64,000 nucleotides of DNA from assembly GCA_964451305.1 (NCBI GenBank), contig CAYVHV010000008.1, positions 38,135 through 102,134 on the forward strand, given 5' to 3'. Positions 37,298-44,432 of the stretch are shown one piece after another; position 1 is the stretch's first letter, and the number at the start of each line of letters is the position of its first letter. Below the pieces are notes generated by a model. That model had not been told where the DNA came from, ran no database searches, and worked only from the letters and a program-made list of their open reading frames with translations. The position numbers were made by a program, and so were the translations under genes. Origin of the DNA: SHLQ01 sp964451305 (GTDB lineage: Bacteria > Actinomycetota > Acidimicrobiia > Acidimicrobiales > SHLQ01).

Positions 37298-37963
37298 CTA
37301 CACCGTTGCGAATGCCCTAACGGTGAACGTGCCGGCGCCCTCGATCTTTGGCGGGACAGCGGTAAAGGTGAACCCATCAGCTGGGAGTTGATCGAGGTTC
37401 GTCATGTGCTCGATGATCGGAATCTCCGCACCGAGGAGCACCGTGTGCACCGGACGGTCGTCGCCAACGGTGTCATCGATGTTGAAGGTATCGATTCCAA
37501 CACACGCCACACCAGCAGCCACCAACAACTCCGCCGATGCCTTCGTGAGGTGCGGATGCCCGCTGAAATACCGCTCGCTTCCCCAATGGGTCGAATGATC
37601 GGTTCGGATCAGCACGGCCTTGCCCGAGCACCCGGACACGTCATCTTCAGAGAGGGAGATCGCAACACCACCACTTCGACCCCCACCACTTCGGTCGAGA
37701 CATACGGCAGGAACACCAGCGACACGCTCGAGCGGCAGGCCGGTGAGATCATGTCCATCTTCATACCGGTGAAAAGGCACGTCGAGATAGGTACCGGTGT
37801 TCGTACAGATTTCGATTTGGCCGATCTGGAACGTGACCCCAGGAGCGTAGAGATCAGCAGCTGCTTCTCGTGAAAGGTGAGTCCCAATGACTGGAGCGGG
37901 TAACCCCGGGTAGGTCACCATGCCGTTCGTGATCATGTGGCTCAAATCGATATGGGTCATCAT
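37298..37963 (-). CDS. Cyclase-family protein (kynurenine formamidase-like fold)
   Basis: A PF04199-type metal-hydrolase fold of 221 residues: HIDLSHMITNGMVTYPGLP start, then TNTGTYLDVPFHRYEDG where classic members read HxGTHxDxPxH, and a C-terminal IEGAGTFTVRAFA. Two of the usual histidine ligands are replaced (Asn and Tyr) while Asp and the last His remain, so metal binding may differ. Activity and substrate are unknown. It is upstream of dnaE2 in the same direction, but the SOS box between them argues for separate control. Confidence 0.78.
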   Translation of the reverse strand: MMTHIDLSHMITNGMVTYPGLPAPVIGTHLSREAAADLYAPGVTFQIGQIEICTNTGTYLDVPFHRYEDGHDLTGLPLERVAGVPAVCLDRSGGGRSGGVAISLSEDDVSGCSGKAVLIRTDHSTHWGSERYFSGHPHLTKASAELLVAAGVACVGIDTFNIDDTVGDDRPVHTVLLGAEIPIIEHMTNLDQLPADGFTFTAVPPKIEGAGTFTVRAFATV

Positions 37964-38024
37964 CTGACGCTAACCACACAGATCACCACTGCAACCAGCA
38001 GGGCGGGCGCTACCATTTCGAACT

Positions 38025-38705
38025 GTGCAAACCAATGAGTTCGGGCAACCCGTTGGGGACGATCTCGCCCCCTGGGTCCCACCAGAATCCGCTCCACCGC
38101 TGAGAACACTTCAGGGCGAATACGTCACGCTCGAGCCGCTACAACGAACCCACGCCATTCCGTTGTTTCACGCGTTCAAACGGTCGGATCTTGAGATGTG
38201 GACCTACCTTCCCGCCGGCCCGTTTATCGATGCTGCCGAACTGGGGCAACTCATCTCTTCACAAGAGGGTTCCGACGAGATCAACGCCTATGCCGTACTC
38301 GTCAATGGCGAGCCGCTTGGCTTCGTCACCCAGATGCGCATCCGTCCCCGCGACGGCGTCCTCGAGATCGGGTGGGTGACGTTCTCGACCGAACTGCAAC
38401 AAACCCGCGCAGCGACAGAGGCGCACTACCTGCTCCTCCATGACGCATTTGCATCTGGCTATCGCCGGGTGGAGTGGAAGTGCGATGCGCTCAACGCTCG
38501 ATCCCGCGATGCTGCCGAACGACTCGGCTTTCTCCCAGAGGGCGTTTCCCGTAAAGCAACCCACTACAAGGGTCGCAGCCGTGACACGGCGTGGTTCGCG
38601 ATGACCGACGACCTATGGGCCGATGTCGAAGCCGGGTTTACACGCTGGCTCGACCCGTCAAACTTCGACGAGAACGGCGTCCAAAAGACCAAGCTCGGGC
38701 ATTAG
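38025..38705 (+). CDS. GNAT-family N-acetyltransferase
   Basis: A RimJ/RimL-style acetyltransferase of 226 residues: VTLEPLQRTHAIPLFHAF start, EPLGFVTQMRIRPRDGVLEIGWV (beta strands 3-4), QTRAATEAHYLLLHDAF in place of the acetyl-CoA loop, and NARSRDAAERLGFLPEG (the conserved Asn and C-terminal motif). A GTG start is used. The substrate may be a protein N-terminus or a small amine and is not identifiable. Both neighbours are on the opposite strand. Confidence 0.85.
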   Translation: MQTNEFGQPVGDDLAPWVPPESAPPLRTLQGEYVTLEPLQRTHAIPLFHAFKRSDLEMWTYLPAGPFIDAAELGQLISSQEGSDEINAYAVLVNGEPLGFVTQMRIRPRDGVLEIGWVTFSTELQQTRAATEAHYLLLHDAFASGYRRVEWKCDALNARSRDAAERLGFLPEGVSRKATHYKGRSRDTAWFAMTDDLWADVEAGFTRWLDPSNFDENGVQKTKLGH

Positions 38706-38713
38706 TCGAGCGT

Positions 38714-39883
38714 CTAGGCCGTCCGGACGAGGTTCAGGTACGCAGCGCGAACGGCGAGCGCTTCGCGGACCTCGTCGTTGCTGTCTTCAACAAACTCAGC
38801 TCGGTACGCCTCATCGGTGACGAGCGATACTGCGAACTGAAGTCCGCTAAAGGCTGCGACCATTCCTGCGGTGACGAGATGAAGCGCGGAGAGCACGACC
38901 CGCTCTCCACCGACGGTGAACGAACCGAGAGTCACCGCTGATGTCTCGTCGAGCGTCGTCCACTGAAGAATCGTGTCCTCTCGGACGGTGAGCACTCCGA
39001 AGAGCACGTAGAAGCCAAAGATCAACGCGGTCACGAGCAACACTTGCGCGCTCAATCCAACGACGAGGCGAAGCGTGAGGTTTCCACGCGCGGCTCGACC
39101 GAGCGGAACGTGTTCGGGACTTCCGGCAAAGCCGGTCGTGTCGCAGCCTTCCAGAGGGGTATTTTCAAGTTCGCGATCGACTTCGGACCAGTCGTCGAAG
39201 AACCGCAACTCGTGGATTGCTCCGGCCATCGAACCTGCGAGGAAGACAAGTCCGATCAGAGCGAGCGATCCCACCACAATTCCGAAGAACACGAGCGGTA
39301 GATCGTTGACCACTTGCCAAATCTCGGCGTTCAAGAACAAGAAGGCCGAGAAGAGCAGCATCAACGGCAGAACCTTGCCGAGCAGCTGCAAGATTCGCGT
39401 CACGTGCTGCCACATCGTCGCCAGCCCCCACCGGAGCATCGAGAACACACCCCACGACACCACGAGGTACACGATGATCAACACCGCTATGTTGAACAAG
39501 ATCACCTGTATGAATTCGAACGAATCTCGATGACCACCCAACAGTGCAAGAACCGGCGGTATCAAGACAAAGAGCGCAAGTTCACCAGCGCCGATGGTGC
39601 GAGGTCGAGCAAAGCTGCTCCGACCACGGATGCGGTTCAACCCGACGAACGCTGCGACAGAAATCGCGAGACCTCCGAGAAATACCCACACCTGCTGCAA
39701 TCCAGCGAACTGATCGCCAAACGTGAGAAAGAGCTCGGCGAAAAACACCGCACTCAACGCACCGACCGCACGAGTCCACACATCTTCCGATGCGGTGAAG
39801 TCATCGATGAAGTGAGGAATGCCGTTGTGCACAAACCAGTCCTCGGTGGCGTCGATGAGTTCTTCGACACGTGTTTCACCCAC
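38714..39883 (-). CDS. Polytopic membrane protein of unknown function
   Basis: 389 residues with about eight hydrophobic helices: four to five before residue 220 (such as LALFVLIPPVLALLG and VLIIVYLVVSWGVFSML) and two to three after 275. A hydrophilic loop at about 230-280 carries RFFDDWSEVDRELEN. No transporter or enzyme signature is visible. It starts with GTG 10 nt after thrB and ends the imuA'-imuB-phosphoribosyltransferase-thrB run. Confidence 0.75.
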   Translation of the reverse strand: MGETRVEELIDATEDWFVHNGIPHFIDDFTASEDVWTRAVGALSAVFFAELFLTFGDQFAGLQQVWVFLGGLAISVAAFVGLNRIRGRSSFARPRTIGAGELALFVLIPPVLALLGGHRDSFEFIQVILFNIAVLIIVYLVVSWGVFSMLRWGLATMWQHVTRILQLLGKVLPLMLLFSAFLFLNAEIWQVVNDLPLVFFGIVVGSLALIGLVFLAGSMAGAIHELRFFDDWSEVDRELENTPLEGCDTTGFAGSPEHVPLGRAARGNLTLRLVVGLSAQVLLVTALIFGFYVLFGVLTVREDTILQWTTLDETSAVTLGSFTVGGERVVLSALHLVTAGMVAAFSGLQFAVSLVTDEAYRAEFVEDSNDEVREALAVRAAYLNLVRTA

Positions 39884-39893
39884 GTGTCACAAC

Positions 39894-40697
39894 CTACTCG
39901 TAGACCGCACCACGCATGTCGATGTGCGAAATGCTGACCTCTGCACCACCGGGTAGTGCATCGGCAATTCGCTGAGCGTGCGACGGTTCGCAAAGCGCGG
40001 CCGCCGTCGGTCCACTTCCGGACAGCCACGAGCACCACGCCCCGGCGCGCTTTGCTGCGTCGATTGCCTCAGCGGTATCTGGCAAGCTCTCGAGTCGGAT
40101 CCGTTGATGAAGCCGATCCTCGGTGGCCATTTCGAGCATCTCGGTGTCACCGTTGGTCAGCGCGGCGATAAGCAGCGCGGTTCGCCCCATGTTAAAGACG
40201 GCATCTTCGAGCGACACCATCGACGGCAGCTTGCCTCGAGATGCTCGTGTCCCTGAAGGTGTCCTCGGGATCCACAACACGAGGGTCGCCTGCACGCCGA
40301 GCTGAACTTGTTCGACGCGGTCACCAACGGCGACGGTGACACCTCCAAAGACCGAAGGAGCAACGTTGTCGGGGTGCCCTTCGAGCTCGGTCGCTTCGAG
40401 AAACAGCCACCGCCGGCATTCTTCGAGTGAGCTCCCCTTTTGCACGGCTGCGGCAAGCAGGCCCGCAACACGAGCCGCACCGGAGAATCCGAGGCCACGA
40501 GCCGGGGGAATCGTCGAACTGATCTTGAGCCCTCCGGTGCCGCCGAATTTGCGAAAGACCCGCATGGTCAGGTGATCTTCGCTCCCAACGCCTTCTTCAG
40601 CGAAGTCGACTTCGAGATAACGATCGACCGCCATACCAAGCACATCGAACCCTGGACCAAGGTTCGCTGACGATGCCGGAACGCGGATCGTTCCCAT
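39894..40697 (-). CDS. thrB: Homoserine kinase
   Basis: A GHMP kinase that phosphorylates homoserine in threonine synthesis. The N-terminal VPASSANLGPGFDVLG is the ThrB signature, PPARGLGFSGA is the ATP-binding glycine loop, and the C-terminal AWCSWLSGSGPTAAAL is motif 3. The ATG chosen gives 267 residues, slightly short for the family; the extension to 40823 overlaps the upstream gene and has shadow composition. hom and thrC are not in the window. The start overlaps the phosphoribosyltransferase stop by 1 nt. Confidence 0.9.
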   Translation of the reverse strand: MGTIRVPASSANLGPGFDVLGMAVDRYLEVDFAEEGVGSEDHLTMRVFRKFGGTGGLKISSTIPPARGLGFSGAARVAGLLAAAVQKGSSLEECRRWLFLEATELEGHPDNVAPSVFGGVTVAVGDRVEQVQLGVQATLVLWIPRTPSGTRASRGKLPSMVSLEDAVFNMGRTALLIAALTNGDTEMLEMATEDRLHQRIRLESLPDTAEAIDAAKRAGAWCSWLSGSGPTAAALCEPSHAQRIADALPGGAEVSISHIDMRGAVYE

Positions 40698-41188
40698 TAC
40701 GCGTCGACTACTCCGCCGCTGACGAGCGGTGGCATCGTCGACCAAGGGAACTCGATCCATTGATCGGTGCGCTTCCACACGTACTCGCATTTGATGAGCG
40801 AATGCGACTTCTCGTATAGACATGCAGAGCGAACATCGCCAACAACGTCAGAGCAGAAATCGTGCACGTGGCGCAACGTATGTCCGGTGTCGGCAACATC
40901 GTCGGCAATGAGCACCTTTGAATCGGTGAGATCGAACTTGTCGAGGTAAGGCGGAAGCGTTGTTGGCACATCGAGACGCTCATCGACCCCCGTGTAGAAC
41001 TCGACGTTCATGACGTACAGGTTCTTTACCGAGAGGGCATATCCAAGCGATCCAGCGACGAAGAGCCCACCTCGTGCGATCGCTAAAATGATGTCGGGGC
41101 GATAGCCATCGTCAGCTACCAACGCGGCCAATTCTCGTGCTGCAACACCGTACGTTTCCCAGTCGAGATTCTCTCGTTCTTCTGTCAT
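40697..41188 (-). CDS. Purine-type phosphoribosyltransferase
   Basis: A type I PRTase of about 163 residues: ILAIARGGLFVAGSL (PPi loop), VLIADDVADTGHTL (PRPP-binding acidic motif) and WIEFPWSTM at the C-terminus, as in xanthine/hypoxanthine PRTases. The likely role is purine salvage, converting a base and PRPP to a nucleotide. ATGs at 41194 and 41200 are also in frame and the choice among them is weakly supported. It lies between imuB and thrB with tight spacing. Confidence 0.8.
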   Translation of the reverse strand: MTEERENLDWETYGVAARELAALVADDGYRPDIILAIARGGLFVAGSLGYALSVKNLYVMNVEFYTGVDERLDVPTTLPPYLDKFDLTDSKVLIADDVADTGHTLRHVHDFCSDVVGDVRSACLYEKSHSLIKCEYVWKRTDQWIEFPWSTMPPLVSGGVVDA

Positions 41189-41212
41189 GGCCATGACCAT
41201 AGCGAGGTCACG

Positions 41213-42811
41213 TCAGTAGGCCCCAGCCAGCCACCATTTGCCTTCTTGAACAAAGGCCAAAACCGCATCTCCGTCATGATCGACGAGCTGAAACCTCGCC
41301 CGACGGCGAGCTCGCCTCGGGTCCCACCAACGCTCATCGAGGAGCCATGGACCGGCCCAGGCAACAACATCTTTCCACCCGGCTTCTCGCGCCCCTCTCG
41401 GCGTTCCCCGCGCACTCAAAGTACGTCGGATCTTCGCTGGTGGCGCCGAGAGTTCGCCACGTCCTGATACCACGACGGTCAAACCCTGCGCATCGACGAC
41501 CTCGATTTCGGTTCGCGAAAAAAGCGTTACCGGCGATGGGGCTGGCAATTGCCCCGGCCATGGCTGATCGACAGATACTGAACGTTGCCTATCGATGAGG
41601 TCGACCGTTCCGGCTGGAAGGAGCTGTACTTTGTCGCTCGCTTCTCGTCCTCCTTTCCATTGGGCGACACGGACATTCTCGGCACCCACCAGCGCTTCGA
41701 GGCGGGCAACGGCCCGTCCAGCTCGCTGGTCGGCTTCGGTCTCTCCTCCCCAGAACCCCAACTGCCTCCCCCCTGCCGGGATGAGGTCTTCAGGTCGAAG
41801 CGTCAGCAGACTAAGCCCGCCACTTGGGCGAACATTGGGTGATGCGTTCAACCAACCGTCGAGTTGCCAACGAACGCGGTCGGTCATCGCCGAGACCGAT
41901 AGGGCCCCTTCGTGTCTCCATGTCCGGGCGTAACTCTCGCCGTGTTCGCTTTCGGCTTCGATAGCAACACGGGTGCATGCAGCCCCTCGGCGCGCCAGTT
42001 TCGCCTCGAGCTCGAGGGCGAGTTGTCGAGCAGCAAAGGCAGCTTGATCGATGCGTTCGACCGGAGGTTCGAGCACGAGAGAGACCGCCATCTCCGGTGG
42101 CGGATCCACCACATCGGCGAGGCGCTCGTCGAGACCTGATGCTCGTCGATGGGCGGAAAGGCCGTCACGAGCAAAGCGACCCAACACGTCCTTTGGGTCC
42201 AAAGAAGCAAAGTCGCCGAGCGTCCGCAGGCCCAACCTCCACAAAATATCGGTCAGCGACGGTTGATCGAGCGTGGTGACCGGAAGGGCCGAAAGAAACT
42301 CTGGACTCCCCCCGGGGGCAACGATGTGCGCTCCACCATCATCGCCGCGCATGCGGGCAGCGAGGCGGGCGGTAAACACTCCATCGGCAATACCGATGTG
42401 GCACGACGTACGCCCGTCGAGAACCGCTCCAAGCGCGAGGAGCATCTCATCGGCCAGAGCACGATCGCCACCGAAGTACCGCGATGGCCCTCGCACCGGA
42501 AAGATCGCCGTACCCGGCTGAAGCACTTCGACCCGCGGAGTGAATACCTCTATTGCTCCGGCGATGGCTTCGAACGAACGCACCTCCGAAGCAAGATCAC
42601 GCTCGCCGATCTCGAGTTCGGGACAACGGCTTTGCGCCTCACGCCGCCGAATACCGCGAATAACACCCATTGAACGAGCCGCTTGCGATGATGCAACAAC
42701 CCGGTTGGCATACAGAATTGCCCCTGGCTCATCGGGGGCGATGCCCGCAGCCACGACCGGCCAATCAGGACACCAGATCGCCAAGATTCGCTGTGGACGC
42801 TCCCTACTCAT
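41213..42811 (-). CDS. imuB: ImuB, Y-family polymerase-like mutasome scaffold
   Basis: A 532-residue Y-family protein that has lost catalysis. The N-terminus reads LAIWCPDWPVVAA in place of the metal-binding DMD motif, as in mycobacterial ImuB. The little-finger region ends near residue 345 and is followed at 350-355 by QLGFWG, a good match to the clamp-binding QLPLWG of mycobacterial ImuB. The C-terminal tail (KWWLAGAY) is typical. It bridges the sliding clamp, DnaE2 and ImuA'. It lies 18 nt downstream of imuA'. Confidence 0.93.
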   Translation of the reverse strand: MSRERPQRILAIWCPDWPVVAAGIAPDEPGAILYANRVVASSQAARSMGVIRGIRRREAQSRCPELEIGERDLASEVRSFEAIAGAIEVFTPRVEVLQPGTAIFPVRGPSRYFGGDRALADEMLLALGAVLDGRTSCHIGIADGVFTARLAARMRGDDGGAHIVAPGGSPEFLSALPVTTLDQPSLTDILWRLGLRTLGDFASLDPKDVLGRFARDGLSAHRRASGLDERLADVVDPPPEMAVSLVLEPPVERIDQAAFAARQLALELEAKLARRGAACTRVAIEAESEHGESYARTWRHEGALSVSAMTDRVRWQLDGWLNASPNVRPSGGLSLLTLRPEDLIPAGGRQLGFWGGETEADQRAGRAVARLEALVGAENVRVAQWKGGREASDKVQLLPAGTVDLIDRQRSVSVDQPWPGQLPAPSPVTLFSRTEIEVVDAQGLTVVVSGRGELSAPPAKIRRTLSARGTPRGAREAGWKDVVAWAGPWLLDERWWDPRRARRRARFQLVDHDGDAVLAFVQEGKWWLAGAY

Positions 42812-42829
42812 CGCTTCTTCCGGAACCGA

Positions 42830-43558
42830 CTATTTAGCAACAGCGACCAGGTGTGGCCGTTGCTCATGTTCTGCGACCGGCGCTACCCGCCGCAACATTC
42901 CGTCGCCTCCGGGGAGTTCGAAATGGCCATGCCGTCCCTGACCAGGTGCGCGCCGGCCCGAAACTTCGACCTTTAGGTTGCGCGCCTGAAGGTGGCCGTG
43001 CCCATGACCAACCCCGTCCCACGTGGCCGGATCGACAGTAAAGGACATGTCGTATTGCAACTGGCCTGCACCGAACCGCCCACTTCGCTGCGAGGGGTCG
43101 GAGGCCAATTCCATGAGGACCGTTCCGCGCTCGCGACACCTCGATGCGATCTGGCGGTACTCGCTTGGACGAACTCGATGTCGAGGTTCGGTAAAGACGA
43201 CCACATCGACCGCTCCGACGAGCGCACCGATCGTTGCAGACCATACGTCTTGAGTGGCGTTCTGAACCACGAGCACCCGTTCTACAGCTACGCCGAGCTC
43301 CGATGCAGCAGCGAGTGAAATGCCATCGACGTTGACCGCTGCCACCCATCGACCTGCGGTGGTTATCTCTCCCAATAACGCCCACGCCAGCGCCCGCGCT
43401 GACGCGCTACCACCGACCCGGGTCGTCCAGCCTCGCTGTAGGCCTCCTCCCGGGAGCAACGAATGGAACACCTCGGGCACGGGAAGAATGTGCTCGCTGG
43501 CGAGAAGCACCGGAGCTACACGGCGTACGTGCTCTGCGAGTTCTGCGGGGAATGCCAT
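42830..43558 (-). CDS. imuA: ImuA', SOS mutagenesis accessory protein
   Basis: A RecA/SulA-like protein of 242 residues with a degenerate P-loop (LLPGGGLQRGWTTRVGGSAS), a Walker B-like VDVVVFTEP and a basic glycine-rich C-terminus (GVGHGHGHLQARNL). From established knowledge, ImuA' interacts with ImuB in the actinobacterial mutasome. The ATG was chosen because the frame upstream runs through the SOS box. First gene of the imuA'-imuB unit. Confidence 0.88.
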   Translation of the reverse strand: MAFPAELAEHVRRVAPVLLASEHILPVPEVFHSLLPGGGLQRGWTTRVGGSASARALAWALLGEITTAGRWVAAVNVDGISLAAASELGVAVERVLVVQNATQDVWSATIGALVGAVDVVVFTEPRHRVRPSEYRQIASRCRERGTVLMELASDPSQRSGRFGAGQLQYDMSFTVDPATWDGVGHGHGHLQARNLKVEVSGRRAPGQGRHGHFELPGGDGMLRRVAPVAEHEQRPHLVAVAK

Positions 43559-43569
43559 ATATCCCAGTA

Positions 43570-43585
43570 TCGAACACTTGTTCGT
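43570..43585. promoter_or_regulatory. LexA (SOS) box of imuA'-imuB
   Basis: TCGAACACTTGTTCGT matches TCGAAC-N4-GTTCGA except for the last base and lies 12-27 nt upstream of the imuA' ATG, the same placement as the box before dnaE2. Confidence 0.9.
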
Positions 43586-43739
43586 TCTTTGCAACCTGTG
43601 AATTGTTCACACCCCTATAAATATGTTTCAATGTATTTCAGTATTTATTAGCATAATCAATCCACACGTGGGCAACTCGCCTGCGTTGGCAGACGAACAG
43701 TGAACCCACAAGCAGCGAAGCTGAACAGGACAGACCCCG

Positions 43740-44177
43740 ATGCCTGACACCACCTCCATAGATATGACCGCCGAGCGTGAACGGGTTGAGGCTGCCCGCA
43801 TCGAGCGAGAACTCTCGCAGAACAGAGCATCGCTGGCGTACCTCAATGGCCAGGCCGACGACCACGATTCTCGAGCGATTCGTATGCGCCAACTCGCCGC
43901 CGAACTCGTCCAGCACGTTCAACCGCTCCGCACGTTGTTCACCGACCTCCGCCAACTCCATACCCCCCATACATGGGAAGGTCGAGCAGCAACGGCGAGC
44001 AGGCTCCGCCTCGACGAACACGAAATACGCCACAACGCAGCGGTTCAACGCATCGACCACCTGATCGACGACCTCGAAGACCAAGCACGGTGGCACGCTG
44101 GGCAGTCAACGGAGCTCGATATGCAGATCGGACGGGTCCGCTCTGCGATCTGGACATTGGAACAACAGCGGCGCTAG
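43740..44177 (+). CDS. Coiled-coil hypothetical protein (145 aa)
   Basis: The protein is almost entirely charged helix with heptad character (ERERVEAARIERELSQNRASL, DHLIDDLEDQARWHAGQ). It has no signal peptide, TM segment or catalytic motif. An AT-rich stretch at about 43615-43665 upstream probably holds its promoter. It lies just before the 22-nt minisatellite and the lytic transglycosylase gene. Function unknown. Confidence 0.6.
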   Translation: MPDTTSIDMTAERERVEAARIERELSQNRASLAYLNGQADDHDSRAIRMRQLAAELVQHVQPLRTLFTDLRQLHTPHTWEGRAATASRLRLDEHEIRHNAAVQRIDHLIDDLEDQARWHAGQSTELDMQIGRVRSAIWTLEQQRR

Positions 44178-44185
44178 CGACGAGA

Positions 44186-44375
44186 ACCGTCGCCTGAGAC
44201 CAGAAACACCGTCGCCTGAGACCAGAAACACNNNNNNNNNNNNNNNNNNNNNNNNNNNNNNNNNNNNNNNNNNNNNNNNNNNNNNNNNNNNNNNNNNNNN
44301 NNNNNNNNNNNNNNNNNNNNNNNNNNNNNNNACCGTCGCCTGAGACCAGAAACACCGTCGCCTGAGACCAGAAAC
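44186..44375. repeat. 22-nt tandem minisatellite, broken by an assembly gap
   Basis: Two exact copies of a 22-nt unit (starting ACCGTCGCCTG, ending AGACCAGAAAC) are at 44186-44229, and two more at 44332-44375 after 100 Ns. The unit is not a multiple of three and the array is intergenic. The array evidently continues through the gap, so the copy number is unknown. Confidence 0.93.
44232..44331. other. Assembly gap (100 N) within the minisatellite
   Basis: The N run begins 2 nt into a third repeat copy and resumes exactly at a unit boundary. If the array is regular, the missing length is 20 nt plus a multiple of 22. Confidence 0.97.
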
Positions 44376-44432
44376 ACAGAGAAACTCCTTCGTTTACCTC
44401 AATAACGACCACGCCGGGCCGACGCAGCAGCA

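Noticed and set aside
44186..44375. CRISPR array
   Set aside because: The 22-nt units are directly adjacent with no unique spacers, and no cas gene is in the window.
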